From Streptococcus oricebi (GTDB taxonomy: Bacteria > Bacillota > Bacilli > Lactobacillales > Streptococcaceae), in NCBI RefSeq assembly GCF_017883985.1, contig NZ_PRDG01000001.1:261771-325770 (forward strand): a DNA stretch of 64,000 nt. The letters run 5' to 3'. The notes beneath the pieces were generated by a model. It had not been told where the DNA came from and made no database searches. It saw only the letters and a list, made by a program, of their open reading frames with translations. A program made the translations under genes and the position numbers. Every line of letters starts with the position of its first letter. Position 1 is the stretch's first letter. Of the stretch, positions 19,801 to 28,157 are shown in pieces.

Positions 19801-21180
19801 TTATTCAAATATTAGAGCATTTGCTTTATCCACTTCTTCCAAGCGATTGGCGGCCTGATTGATATTGGTCGAAAAAGTTTCCAACTGACTTTTAGTTGTA
19901 GCCATGGCCGCAAGACTAGTAGCCTCATTGCCTGTCGACCAGACCTTGTCAATGCTAAGCGGGGCTAGCAGTTCTTCCACCTCGGCCACCGATAAAAAGT
20001 TAGCCAGACCAAAGGCCTCTGTCCGCAGTTGACTAATCAGGGCGGTCATCTGGATATAGGCATCGGAAAATTCTTTTTGCAGGGCCAAATCATAAATCTG
20101 CCCTTGGAGGCTGGCCGTATTTGCCACCTCTTGCACCAGCTCCTTTCTTAGGAAGATGCGGGTTTTTGAGTCGTTAGTATAGCCTAATCTGGTCTGCAAG
20201 TTAGTAATGTTGACCTGGCTATTGGCAAGTTTAGTACCTAGTTGGTCTTTAACACTGGCAAAAGCCCCATAGGTTTTCTTATACTCATCAATATAGGTCT
20301 GGGGGTCGGTACTATCAAACCAGGTATCGGGCTTATTCCAGACTGTTTCCTTGGCCTTTTCAGCCTTATACTTAGCAATCTTGCGCACTTGCTCTTCGGT
20401 CATACCCGAGCAGAATTGGTTATTTTTGACATAGTGGTCAATATCAAGTCCATTGCCTTTAAGATGGACAAAAGACGCTTTGTGACCCGAACCTTCTACC
20501 TCACGAACTTGTCCATAGGGGATAATCCCTGCAAAACCGTCGATAATGGTCGTATTATTCTCTGAGTCACTGTAACTAGTAGAATGTTTCTTTAGATAGG
20601 CCCTATCTTTTTTAGTAATCTCTGTTTCTCCTGCTCCGGTAGAGCCCCATACTGGTGCTCCTGCCTTGGTCAGGACTTGACCAAGGGGACTATCAAATAA
20701 ATCAGTGGCCGCGACCCCGCCCCAGTCCATAAAATTAGTGACCTTGGGAACCCCTTCCTCAGCCGCAATCTTAGCTACCGGAGGAGCCGACTGACTAAAG
20801 CCAGACATATTGGAAATTTGGCCTTGGTGGGGCTGAATTTTCTTTTCGGTATCATCATAGAACTGCCTGATATCCTTATATTGGGCAGACATGCCATTTC
20901 GTGCTCCTAGGGCATTAGCTGTAGAGACAAGATGATTGGCATAGTTACCACTAAAATCACTAACTGGTTGAGTGCCGGCCACAACAATGGTCGTCTGGGA
21001 ATAGTCGGGCTGGCCCTCGGCATTTAAAGGAGCAACCGCAATGGCTTGGGTGACTTTGTTGACAGAATTTATAACTTTATACTTTTTGCCTGTTTCAGTA
21101 GTGAGAGAGGGTTTGTTTTGCTTTATGTTTTCTAAAAATTCTAATTGAATTTCTTGAACCTCTTGATCATTTAATGCCAT
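19801..21180 (-). CDS. Putative type VII secreted lipase toxin with C-terminal targeting domain (TslA-like)
   Basis: About 459 residues. The N-terminal half looks like an alpha/beta-hydrolase: TTIVVAGTQPVSDF, then ISNMSGFSQSAPPVAKIAAEEG near 125, a nucleophile elbow of the G-x-S-x-S type, and later SGHKASFVHLKGNGLDIDHY. The C-terminal half (from about 300) is long amphipathic helix (QLGTKLANSQVNITNLQTRLG; ISQLRTEAFGLANFLSVAEVEELLAPL) like an LXG domain placed at the wrong end. This order matches the staphylococcal TslA design. I start at MALNDQEVQE, behind GGAGAG, overlapping the upstream immunity gene. No signal peptide. Toxicity and lipase activity are inferred. Confidence 0.62.
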   Translation of the reverse strand: MALNDQEVQEIQLEFLENIKQNKPSLTTETGKKYKVINSVNKVTQAIAVAPLNAEGQPDYSQTTIVVAGTQPVSDFSGNYANHLVSTANALGARNGMSAQYKDIRQFYDDTEKKIQPHQGQISNMSGFSQSAPPVAKIAAEEGVPKVTNFMDWGGVAATDLFDSPLGQVLTKAGAPVWGSTGAGETEITKKDRAYLKKHSTSYSDSENNTTIIDGFAGIIPYGQVREVEGSGHKASFVHLKGNGLDIDHYVKNNQFCSGMTEEQVRKIAKYKAEKAKETVWNKPDTWFDSTDPQTYIDEYKKTYGAFASVKDQLGTKLANSQVNITNLQTRLGYTNDSKTRIFLRKELVQEVANTASLQGQIYDLALQKEFSDAYIQMTALISQLRTEAFGLANFLSVAEVEELLAPLSIDKVWSTGNEATSLAAMATTKSQLETFSTNINQAANRLEEVDKANALIFE

Positions 21181-21782
21181 TTCCAATGCTCTCCTTTCTT
21201 GATTTCTGTATTATAGCTAACTTTCGCTTGGGGACTACCGGCTTGGTCTTTTTTAATATCCTTTAATTGCCTATCTGCAACCAAAGCTTCTATATTTTCA
21301 TCTATTTTTGAGCTATAAGTAAGTCGCGCCTCCTTTGGCAGATGTTTTTCTTTTGATACATCTATTGTCCTACCACTTTCCAAATCTGTGAGCTCAATAA
21401 CTTCTTCATCTGCACCGTCAAAGTCTACTGTTAGTCCTCCTAAAAGACCATAACCTCCATAATCATTCTCCCCAATACTTCTCCCCAAATAAGCCTTATC
21501 GCCATAATTATCATAAAGGACTGGTACTACTTTAGCTGTAAACATAGTGTGACCATCGCCCCCGCTAATAAAAATCGGGGAAAATTCTATTTTACTGACC
21601 CCAGAATAATTTTCTTTTATGTAAGTTGCGATTTGCTCCTCATAGAGTTGGAAGCCGTGCTGATAGAGCTTGACACCTTTGGCGTCCAAGATTGTGCCCA
21701 CGCCTTGAGATTGATAGACCATAAAACCGATACCTCCTAGAATAGCTACAAGAAGCAAAATGAGGGAAAGTTTTTTCTTCAT
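21171..21782 (-). CDS. Membrane-anchored putative immunity protein, copy 1
   Basis: About 203 residues: an N-terminal membrane helix (LSLILLLVAILGGIGFMVYQ), then an extracellular domain with the shared core LYEEQIATYIKENYSGVSKIEFSPIF and a C-terminal NTEIKKGE. It is the closest of four paralogs to the lipase gene and overlaps it by 10 bases, so it is the best candidate for its immunity protein (TilA role). There is no lipobox Cys, so anchoring is by the helix. I start at MKKKLSLIL behind AAAGGAGAGCAG. Copies 1 and 2 share a 15-residue insert (GVGTILDAKGVKLYQ) absent from copies 3 and 4. Confidence 0.65.
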   Translation of the reverse strand: MKKKLSLILLLVAILGGIGFMVYQSQGVGTILDAKGVKLYQHGFQLYEEQIATYIKENYSGVSKIEFSPIFISGGDGHTMFTAKVVPVLYDNYGDKAYLGRSIGENDYGGYGLLGGLTVDFDGADEEVIELTDLESGRTIDVSKEKHLPKEARLTYSSKIDENIEALVADRQLKDIKKDQAGSPQAKVSYNTEIKKGEHWKWH

Positions 21783-21813
21783 CTGCTCTCCTTTCACAAG
21801 AAACCTTATCTTT

Positions 21814-21822
21814 ATTATACCA
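21814..21822 (-). promoter_or_regulatory. Extended -10 promoter of immunity copy 1
   Basis: Minus strand TGGTATAAT within an intergenic segment (about 21814-21880) that is repeated almost unchanged ahead of copies 2 and 3. Confidence 0.55.
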
Positions 21823-21879
21823 TTTTTAGCTGACTTCATGTTCTAAATTGTTAGAAAATCAAGTCAACTAGAAAAGAGA

Positions 21880-22500
21880 TTAGGGTCGCCATTTGGTATA
21901 ATCTCCTTCCCTAATTTCTATATTATAGCTAACTTTAACTTGGGGACTACCGGCTTTATTCTTTTTAACATCTTTTAATTGACCGTCTTTTACTAAGGCT
22001 TCTATATTATCGTCCATTTCAGGGTCATAGGTAATTTTTGCTTCTTTAGGTAAGTTTTTAGATTTCGACACATCAATTTCTTGGTCTGTGGCAGAATCAG
22101 ACAAATAAATCACTTCCTCATCGGCACCGTCAAAGTCTAAGGCAGATATTCCGTGTAACAAACCATATCTAGCATAAATACGATTACCTATAGTTCCACC
22201 TAGAATAGCTTTATTGCCATTATTATCATAAAGGACTGGCACGATATTGGCTGTGTGCATGGTGTATCTACCGTCCCCTCTGACAAAAATCGGTGAAAAT
22301 TCTATCTTACTAACGCCAGAATAATTTTCTTTTATGTAAGTTGCGATTTGTTCCTCATAGAGTTGGAAGCCGTGTTGATAGAGCTTGACGCCTTTGGCGT
22401 CCAAAATTGTACCCACGCCTTGAGATTGATAGACCATAAAACCGATACCTCCTGCAATAACTAGTACAATGAGAACAATGATTGAAACTTTTTTCTTCAT
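21880..22500 (-). CDS. Membrane-anchored putative immunity protein, copy 2
   Basis: About 206 residues with the same plan as copy 1: one N-terminal helix (VSIIVLIVLVIAGGIGFMVYQ), the GVGTILDAKGVKLYQ insert, the LYEEQIATYIKENYSGVSKIEFSPIF core and NIEIREGDYTKW at the end. Near-identity to copy 1 over the first 70 residues and conserved flanking DNA point to recent tandem duplication. Start at MKKKVSIIV behind AAAGGAGAAAAG. Extra copies of an immunity gene commonly protect against related toxins of neighbours; that is inference here. Confidence 0.62.
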   Translation of the reverse strand: MKKKVSIIVLIVLVIAGGIGFMVYQSQGVGTILDAKGVKLYQHGFQLYEEQIATYIKENYSGVSKIEFSPIFVRGDGRYTMHTANIVPVLYDNNGNKAILGGTIGNRIYARYGLLHGISALDFDGADEEVIYLSDSATDQEIDVSKSKNLPKEAKITYDPEMDDNIEALVKDGQLKDVKKNKAGSPQVKVSYNIEIREGDYTKWRP

Positions 22501-22531
22501 CTTTTCTCCTTTCACAAGAAACCTTATCTCT

Positions 22532-22540
22532 ATTATATCA
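22532..22540 (-). promoter_or_regulatory. Extended -10 promoter of immunity copy 2
   Basis: Minus strand TGATATAAT in the repeated intergenic segment ahead of copy 2. Confidence 0.55.
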
Positions 22541-22597
22541 TTTTTAGCTGGCCTCATGTTCTAAAATGTTAGAAAATCAAGTCAACTAGAAAAGAGA

Positions 22598-23194
22598 TTA
22601 GGGTTGCCAGTTAGTATAATCTCCTTCCTTAATTTCTGTATTATAGACAACCTTAGCTTTAGAACTTCCTGCCTCATCCTTTTTGACATCTTTTAATTGC
22701 CCGTCTGCAACCAAAGCTTCTATATTCTCGTCAATCTTAAAGCTATAAGGCAATTTAGCTTTCTCCGGTAGATGCTGATATTTAGATACATCTATTTCTT
22801 TGGTTTCTCCCACCTGAAGGTCAATGATTTCTTCTCCATAACTACCCAAATGTAAATCAATATCCCCTCCAAAGCCATAAGAAGCGTACATTGTATTTCC
22901 TATTTGTCCTCCTAGTTTGGCTTTATTTCCATGATTATCATATATTGCAGCTACTACATCTGCAGTAGCTATCGTATATTTATTATCTCCCCCCACAAAA
23001 ATCGGAGAAAATTCTATTTTACTGACACCTGAATAATTTTCTTTTATGTAAGTTGCGATTTGTTCTTCTAATAGCTGAAAACCGTGTTTATATAGCTGTT
23101 CTTTACGTTGATGACTCATATACATACTTCCTCCGATAATAACAATGCCTGCAAGGACAATAAAACTAATAATAGCAATCAGTATTTTCTTCAT
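22598..23194 (-). CDS. Membrane-anchored putative immunity protein, copy 3
   Basis: 198 residues. N-terminal helix LIAIISFIVLAGIVIIGGSMYM followed by SHQRKEQLYKHGFQLLEEQIATYIKENY and the shared core. It lacks the insert of copies 1-2 and its middle part (GGDIDLHLGSYGEEIIDLQVGETKEID) differs from the other copies, suggesting divergence in specificity. It is flanked by the same repeated intergenic sequence. Confidence 0.62.
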   Translation of the reverse strand: MKKILIAIISFIVLAGIVIIGGSMYMSHQRKEQLYKHGFQLLEEQIATYIKENYSGVSKIEFSPIFVGGDNKYTIATADVVAAIYDNHGNKAKLGGQIGNTMYASYGFGGDIDLHLGSYGEEIIDLQVGETKEIDVSKYQHLPEKAKLPYSFKIDENIEALVADGQLKDVKKDEAGSSKAKVVYNTEIKEGDYTNWQP

Positions 23195-23227
23195 CTTTTC
23201 TCCTTTCGGTAGAAAATTCTCAACTCT

Positions 23228-23236
23228 ATTATACCA
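23228..23236 (-). promoter_or_regulatory. Extended -10 promoter of immunity copy 3
   Basis: Minus strand TGGTATAAT in the repeated intergenic segment ahead of copy 3. Confidence 0.55.
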
Positions 23237-23293
23237 TTTTTAGCTGACTTCATGTTCTAAATTGTTAGAAAATCAAGTCAACTAGAAAAGAGA

Positions 23294-23896
23294 TTAAGGT
23301 TGCCATTGACTATAATCTCCTTCCTTGATTTCTGTATTGTAAACTATTTTAATTTCAGGGCTACCTTGTTCGCTTTTTATCACATCTTTCAATATTTTAT
23401 TTTTTACAAATAAATCAATATTTTCATCAATATCCGTATCATACTGTACTTTAGCTTTTTTAGGTAAATGTTTGTCTTTGGATACTTCAATTTCTTGACC
23501 TGAGGCAGAATCTGATAAATAAATGACTTCTTCATCTGCACCATCAAAATCGAGATCCGATATGCCATGTAACAAACCATATCTGGCATAAACACGTTCC
23601 CCTATCTTTCCACCTAATTTAGCCTTATTTCCATGATTATCGTAAATAACTGGAACAACATTAGCAGTAGCTATCGTATATTTATTGTCTCCCTCTGTAA
23701 AAATTGGAGAAAACTCTATTTTACTAACTCCAGTATAATTTTCCTTAATGTAAGTCGCGATTTGTTCTTCATAAAGCTGAAAACCATGTTTATATAGCTG
23801 TTCTTTACGTTGATGACTCATGTACATACTCCCTCCGATAATAACAATGCCTGCAAGGACAATAAAACTAAGAATACCGATAATTATTTTTTTCAT
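23294..23896 (-). CDS. Membrane-anchored putative immunity protein, copy 4
   Basis: 200 residues. The N-terminal helix and SHQRKEQLYKHGFQLYEEQ stretch are almost the same as copy 3, while the middle (YARYGLLHGISDLDFDGADEEVIYLSDSASGQEI) is almost the same as copy 2. This mosaic suggests recombination among the copies. The C-terminal third is more AT-rich and diverged. It is the promoter-distal end of the array relative to the toxin, with a weaker extended -10 (TGGTCTAAT) about 30 bp upstream. Confidence 0.62.
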   Translation of the reverse strand: MKKIIIGILSFIVLAGIVIIGGSMYMSHQRKEQLYKHGFQLYEEQIATYIKENYTGVSKIEFSPIFTEGDNKYTIATANVVPVIYDNHGNKAKLGGKIGERVYARYGLLHGISDLDFDGADEEVIYLSDSASGQEIEVSKDKHLPKKAKVQYDTDIDENIDLFVKNKILKDVIKSEQGSPEIKIVYNTEIKEGDYSQWQP

Positions 23897-24035
23897 ACTT
23901 TCTCCTTGTTCAGAGATTTTCTAAGCCTATTAGACCACTTTTTTAGCTTATCTTATGTTCCAAAATGTTCTAATCTATTTTTGGCCAAATCTCTTTGTTT
24001 TTTTAACTTCTTGGTTTGATAAGATTAGGCAGATT

Positions 24036-24060
24036 AAAAGAGCCTAGCTGGGCTAGACTC
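24036..24060 (-). terminator. Terminator of the NTF2-like gene
   Basis: Minus strand GAGTCTAGC, CCA, GCTAGGCTC, TTTTAAT. Confidence 0.75.
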
Positions 24061-24073
24061 TGCTTGTTTATTC

Positions 24074-24439
24074 TTACTGGGCCTGCATGAATTTTTGGAA
24101 AGCTTGGATATCGAAGTAGATGGTTGAGGCAATCATTTTTCCTTCTGGGTTAAAGACTAGAAATTCAGCCACTTCTAGCTCCAAGGTTTGGCCAACAGGT
24201 GAAGTGAGATAGTAACGGTTGATGGCTGCGGCCTTTAAGCCTTCAACAAGCAGGCTCTTGACCTCTAATTTTTGACTAAGGGCATAGAACTGGCCTGCTC
24301 CCTTGAGGTAGGCTTCCTTGCCTTTCCTGACCTTTTGGCTGTCGCACATACCGTAAGTAAAGTCTTCTGCGATATAGTCTTCCCAGCCACCTTGATTGAC
24401 AGCTGCAAAATAGTTTTCTGTGATTTGTTTGGTATCCAT
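24074..24439 (-). CDS. NTF2-like / SnoaL-like protein
   Basis: 121 residues with the plan of a small cone-shaped NTF2-fold protein: N-terminal helix ITENYFAAVNQGGWEDYIAEDFTY, then KGKEAYLKGAGQFYAL, then beta strands (KSLLVEGLKAAAINRYYLTS; LELEVAEFLVFNPEGKMIASTIYFD). Such proteins bind small hydrophobic ligands or act as cyclases or isomerases; no catalytic set is clear. AGGAGGACCT precedes the ATG. It has its own terminator. Confidence 0.72.
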   Translation of the reverse strand: MDTKQITENYFAAVNQGGWEDYIAEDFTYGMCDSQKVRKGKEAYLKGAGQFYALSQKLEVKSLLVEGLKAAAINRYYLTSPVGQTLELEVAEFLVFNPEGKMIASTIYFDIQAFQKFMQAQ

Positions 24440-24544
24440 AGGTCCTCCTAGATAAAGTAAAGTGCTAGTTTGACTAGCCTAGTTTTAAAAAGCAAGACTA
24501 ATCCTACTTCTTACTGGCCAGCTTTTGCTGACTTTTTTATTATA

Positions 24545-24581
24545 CAAAAAGCAATATGACTAAAGGCTGTCATATTGCTCC
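24545..24581 (-). terminator. Terminator overlapping the end of the WYL regulator
   Basis: Minus strand GAGCAATATGAC, 8-base loop, GTCATATTGCT, TTTTTG. The left arm lies inside the last codons of the regulator gene. It ends the likely his-GNAT-regulator transcript. Confidence 0.85.
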
Positions 24582-25486
24582 AAATTTTTTTGTAAATCTT
24601 CAAGAATTTGCTGGCGGAGTTTTGCTGGCTTCCTGACCTTGAGGGTCTGACCAAAAGAGAGCAGGGTTTGCAGGAAAGTTCTATCTAGGGCTCGTTGGCA
24701 CTTAACCAGAATTATCTGCTCTTGCTCATCAATTTCTTCCTGTTTAAAATAATCGTAGAGTCTAGGCAGGGCCCCTTTAGAAAATTCTAATTCCACCTCT
24801 TCCTTGAACGGCTTGAAGGAGCTGAGATCGGGATTGAGTTTTGCTTCCAAGTCAGCTAAGTCTAGACTGGGATAGGCTGCTGGGTCAAAGCTTGTCTCAC
24901 TCAGTCTCAGCTCTCTCATTCGACTAAGTTTGAAAAAGCGAAAGTCTTTTCTAGTCAGACAGTAACCAAAAATATACCAGGCATTCAGCTTGAAGACTAG
25001 ATGGTAGGGCACCAGGCTCCTTTGGCTGGTCTCCTGCTTTTTGGAAAGGTAGCGAAAGTACAGGAGACGCTTTTCCTCCAAGGCCTGATCCAACTGTTGC
25101 AGGTAGGTCCGATCAATTTCCCAGGAATCAAAGTCGAAATAATAGGGGCTTTGACTGGCCCCCAGATGGAGGCTAGCTAGCTTATGCTCCAAGGGAGCAG
25201 CCTGCTTGTGACCCAGGATTTGGCTGATGGTGCGACTGATATTTAAGACCAAATCCTTCTCTTCCTGGGTGAAAAAAGTCTTGTCCAACTTATAGTCGTC
25301 TGGGATATAAAAGCCCCCCTTATCTCCACGTTCAGAATAGATGGGAACTCCAGCTAGGCTGAGGCTATCTAAATCTCGGTAGATGGTTCGGGTGCTGACC
25401 TGAAAGGTTTCAGCCAGGTCCTTGGCCTTGATTTGCCTCTTGGCTAGTAGGGCCAATAAAATGTAAATCATTCTTTCTAACTTCAT
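24560..25486 (-). CDS. HTH and WYL domain transcriptional regulator
   Basis: 308 residues. The N-terminal winged helix is a DeoR-type HTH_11 domain (RQIKAKDLAETFQVSTRTIYRDLDSLSLAGVPIYSERGDKGGFYI, residues 16-63). The WYL ligand-binding domain spans about 140-210 (LLYFRYLSKKQ, RSLVPYHLVFKLNAWYIFGYC, FRFFKLSRM). It starts 1 bp after the GNAT gene ends, so they are co-transcribed. Targets and ligand are unknown. Confidence 0.9.
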   Translation of the reverse strand: MKLERMIYILLALLAKRQIKAKDLAETFQVSTRTIYRDLDSLSLAGVPIYSERGDKGGFYIPDDYKLDKTFFTQEEKDLVLNISRTISQILGHKQAAPLEHKLASLHLGASQSPYYFDFDSWEIDRTYLQQLDQALEEKRLLYFRYLSKKQETSQRSLVPYHLVFKLNAWYIFGYCLTRKDFRFFKLSRMRELRLSETSFDPAAYPSLDLADLEAKLNPDLSSFKPFKEEVELEFSKGALPRLYDYFKQEEIDEQEQIILVKCQRALDRTFLQTLLSFGQTLKVRKPAKLRQQILEDLQKNLEQYDSL

Positions 25487-25487
25487 C

Positions 25488-25961
25488 TTACTTATCTTCT
25501 AAATGATAGACCATGAGATAGTCGGTCTCCCTTTCCTCTACAAGTTGGAAGCCTAGCCAGCGGTACCAAGCCGCAGCTGGATTATCCTTGGATACCGATA
25601 GGGAGAGCTGTTTATAGGCACGCGCTTTTAACTCTTCAAACATAGCTCTCATCAGCTGGCTTCCCAGTCCCTGGCCCCGATAGGCCGGCAAAAGTGAAAT
25701 GGATAAGGAGGGGGTCTGGTCATCTAGGTAGCCGTAATCTTTCATCAAGCGCACCCAGACTGAACCGACCACTTGTCCAGCTTGCTCGACAACCAGGGCC
25801 AAGTCTCCCTCCTTTTGCCCAAAATCCTCAATATAGAGCTGTAATTCAGGCAAATCAATTATTGCCCTATCTGGGGCTGGAACTCCTGGGGGCAAAAAGA
25901 TTGCCTGATAGAGAAACTCAGCCAATAGGGGGATTTCTGAACTTTTTAAGGGTCTAATCAT
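25488..25961 (-). CDS. GNAT family N-acetyltransferase
   Basis: 157 residues. The acetyl-CoA motif is SLLPAYRGQGLGSQLMRAMFEELK near 88-110 (RGxGxG type), followed by LSVSKDNPAAAWYRWLGFQLVEERETDYLMVYHL. It lies 20 bp after the histidinol phosphatase gene and 1 bp before the WYL regulator. The substrate is unknown. Confidence 0.88.
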   Translation of the reverse strand: MIRPLKSSEIPLLAEFLYQAIFLPPGVPAPDRAIIDLPELQLYIEDFGQKEGDLALVVEQAGQVVGSVWVRLMKDYGYLDDQTPSLSISLLPAYRGQGLGSQLMRAMFEELKARAYKQLSLSVSKDNPAAAWYRWLGFQLVEERETDYLMVYHLEDK

Positions 25962-25981
25962 TTACTCCTCCGCATCTAAAA

Positions 25982-26722
25982 CTAAATCAAGAGGGATTGG
26001 TCAATCCCAAACTCCGCCAGTAGTTCCTCTATTTTATCAAAATTCAGGCGAAAATGCTCTAGTTTATGTCCGTCTGAGCCAACAGAGAATTTCTGGCAAC
26101 CCAAATCACAAACCAGCTGGAGGGCATAGCGGTAGAGGGCTTCATTTTGATAGAGGTAGATGGACTTACAATTTAACTCAAAGGCTAGGCCATAGTCAAT
26201 CATCTTTTGGAACAGCTCCACCAACTGGGGCCTAAATTTAGCCAAATCAGCAGGAGTCAAGTCGAGCCTACGAAAGGCATAATCAAAATGCGCCAAAACA
26301 TGGGCTGGTACCCGCTCGATGGCTTTTTCTAAGTCGGCCAAATACTGGGGAATGAGCTGGTCCTTATCCAGGTCTAAAACGGCATCTTCTAGATAGTCAA
26401 ATTGGCCATTATGGTGGACCGATAGGAGCTTTAAGTCATAGTCCTTATCTGCTAGGTAGGCTAATATATCAGCCTCTCTGGGAGCGTAGTAGCCGATTTC
26501 AATCCCTCTTTTGAGGCGGTTACCATAGACTTGCTTGAGACGCTCGATTTCTAAGGAATAGGCCTGATAGTCTGGCACTTCATCTCTTAGCTCGCCACCA
26601 TAGGGATTGGATAAGTCAAAATGCTCTGTGGTGATAATCTGGCCATCATAGTGGTCTAGATAGTCGGTGATTTGACCATCAGAATCATAAGAAAAATAAC
26701 TGTGTAAATGGTTATCGCGCAT
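25982..26722 (-). CDS. hisK: Histidinol-phosphatase, PHP family
   Basis: Hydrolyses histidinol phosphate, the penultimate stage of histidine synthesis. 246 residues of the PHP metal-dependent fold: DNHLHSYFSYDSDG at residues 3-16 (metal HxH), TTEHFDLS, EIGYYAP, LSVHHNGQFD, VLAHFDYAFR, ELNCKSIY and the terminal SVGSDGHKLEH. It is the last his gene, 11 bp after hisE. Confidence 0.92.
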   Translation of the reverse strand: MRDNHLHSYFSYDSDGQITDYLDHYDGQIITTEHFDLSNPYGGELRDEVPDYQAYSLEIERLKQVYGNRLKRGIEIGYYAPREADILAYLADKDYDLKLLSVHHNGQFDYLEDAVLDLDKDQLIPQYLADLEKAIERVPAHVLAHFDYAFRRLDLTPADLAKFRPQLVELFQKMIDYGLAFELNCKSIYLYQNEALYRYALQLVCDLGCQKFSVGSDGHKLEHFRLNFDKIEELLAEFGIDQSLLI

Positions 26723-26733
26723 GCTTCTCCCCT

Positions 26734-27048
26734 CTAGTAATTTTCAATCTCTGGCCGTTCCTGCAAGCGACTCTGCTTGCCTCGGCGGGCCTCAAGCACA
26801 ACTTCTACATCTGCTGGTGTGACCCCGGTTTCTACTAAGGCTACTGCTAGGTGGTAGAGTAGGTCAGCTGTCTCCTGTGCAATTTCTTCCTTATCAGCAT
26901 TCTTAGCAGCAAGCAGGACCTCGCTTGATTCTTCGCCAACTTTTTTCAAAATCTTATCCAGGCCCTTGTCATAGAGATAGTTGGTATAAGAGCCTACCTT
27001 AGGATCCAACTTACGCTTTAGGGCTTCTTGATATAGGCTTTCTAACAT
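26734..27048 (-). CDS. hisE: Phosphoribosyl-ATP pyrophosphatase
   Basis: Second step of histidine synthesis. 104 residues of the all-alpha MazG-like type: [31 protein letters not shown] with the EExxE metal-binding residues near 38-41, and [18 protein letters not shown] near 60. Encoded separately from hisI, which overlaps it by 7 bases. Confidence 0.95.
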   Translation of the reverse strand: MLESLYQEALKRKLDPKVGSYTNYLYDKGLDKILKKVGEESSEVLLAAKNADKEEIAQETADLLYHLAVALVETGVTPADVEVVLEARRGKQSRLQERPEIENY

Positions 27049-27398
27049 GTCTCCTCCTTGTCATCATCTGAATCGGCAGACCAAATCTGTCTAAAAAAGC
27101 AGGATTTGGCTCCAGTATGGCAGGCTACTCCTAATTGCTCTACTTCGATTAAGAGGGTATCGCAATCGCAGTCGGTTCTTATCTTTTTGACTTTTTGAAG
27201 GTGACCGCTTTCTGCTCCCTTGTGCCAAAGGGCTTGGCGGGTCCGACTCCAATACCACATTTCCCTCGTCTCTAAGGTCAAACGATAGGACTCTTGATTG
27301 AGGTAGGCAAACATCAGGACCTTCTTGGTTTGATAATCTAAGATAATGGCTGGCAAGAGCCCGCCTCCCTTAGCAAAATCTAGTTTAAGTGTCTCCAT
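27042..27398 (-). CDS. hisI: Phosphoribosyl-AMP cyclohydrolase
   Basis: Third step of histidine synthesis. 118 residues: [44 protein letters not shown], and the metal-binding [11 protein letters not shown] and [13 protein letters not shown]. The start overlaps hisF by 14 bases. Confidence 0.96.
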   Translation of the reverse strand: METLKLDFAKGGGLLPAIILDYQTKKVLMFAYLNQESYRLTLETREMWYWSRTRQALWHKGAESGHLQKVKKIRTDCDCDTLLIEVEQLGVACHTGAKSCFFRQIWSADSDDDKEETC

Positions 27399-28155
27399 TG
27401 ATTCGCACCTCCAATCCCGCCTTTTTCATGGCCTCCTTGGTCTCGGCAATAGATACTTGGCCATAGTGGAAAATGGAAGCGGCCAGGGCTCCTGTTGCAG
27501 GTGTTTGTTCAAAGACTTCTACCACATCCTGGCTACTACCCGCTCCACCCGAGGCAATCAAGGGGACAGAGACTAGCTGGGCCACCTCCTGCAACATGGC
27601 CAAATCAAAACCGCTCTTAGTCCCGTCCTTATCCATGCTGGTTAGTAAAATCTCCCCAGCCCCTAGCTGGACCGCCTCCTGGACCCAGTCTAAGAGGTCT
27701 CGTCCTGTATCCTTGCGGCCTCCAGCCAGATAAACATGCCAAGAATGGTCAGCCTCTTTTTTGGCATCAACAGCAAGGACCACACACTGGCTACCAAATT
27801 TTTCAGCACAGGCAGAGATGAGACTGGGATCTAAGAGGGCAGCCGAGTTGATGGCCACCTTATCTGCCCCGGCCTTGAGCATCTGATTCATCTGATCAAC
27901 CGAGCTGATGCCTCCGCCGACAGTAAAGGGAATAAAGACCTGTTCTGCCACCTGGCGGACCATTTCCAATGTCGTTTGGCGGCCCTCATGGGTGGCTGTA
28001 ATATCTAGAAAGACTAGCTCATCACAACCAGCCTCATAGTAGGCCTTGGCGGCCTGAACGGGATCCCCCACATCGCTTAGATTGACAAAATTAACTCCCT
28101 TGACCACCCGGCCGTCCTTGACATCCAGGCAAGGAATGATTCTCTTTTTTAACAT
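27385..28155 (-). CDS. hisF: Imidazole glycerol phosphate synthase, cyclase subunit
   Basis: Cyclase half of the HisF-HisH complex. 256-residue TIM barrel: [20 protein letters not shown] at the N-terminus (catalytic Asp), [47 protein letters not shown] (second catalytic Asp) and LIASGGAGS. It lies 2 bp after hisA. Confidence 0.97.
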   Translation of the reverse strand: MLKKRIIPCLDVKDGRVVKGVNFVNLSDVGDPVQAAKAYYEAGCDELVFLDITATHEGRQTTLEMVRQVAEQVFIPFTVGGGISSVDQMNQMLKAGADKVAINSAALLDPSLISACAEKFGSQCVVLAVDAKKEADHSWHVYLAGGRKDTGRDLLDWVQEAVQLGAGEILLTSMDKDGTKSGFDLAMLQEVAQLVSVPLIASGGAGSSQDVVEVFEQTPATGALAASIFHYGQVSIAETKEAMKKAGLEVRINGDT

Positions 28156-28157
28156 AG

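Noticed and set aside
21170..23960. Tandem repeats considered as a CRISPR array
   Set aside because: The repeat period is about 700 bp and consists of coding paralogs with promoters, not short direct repeats with spacers.
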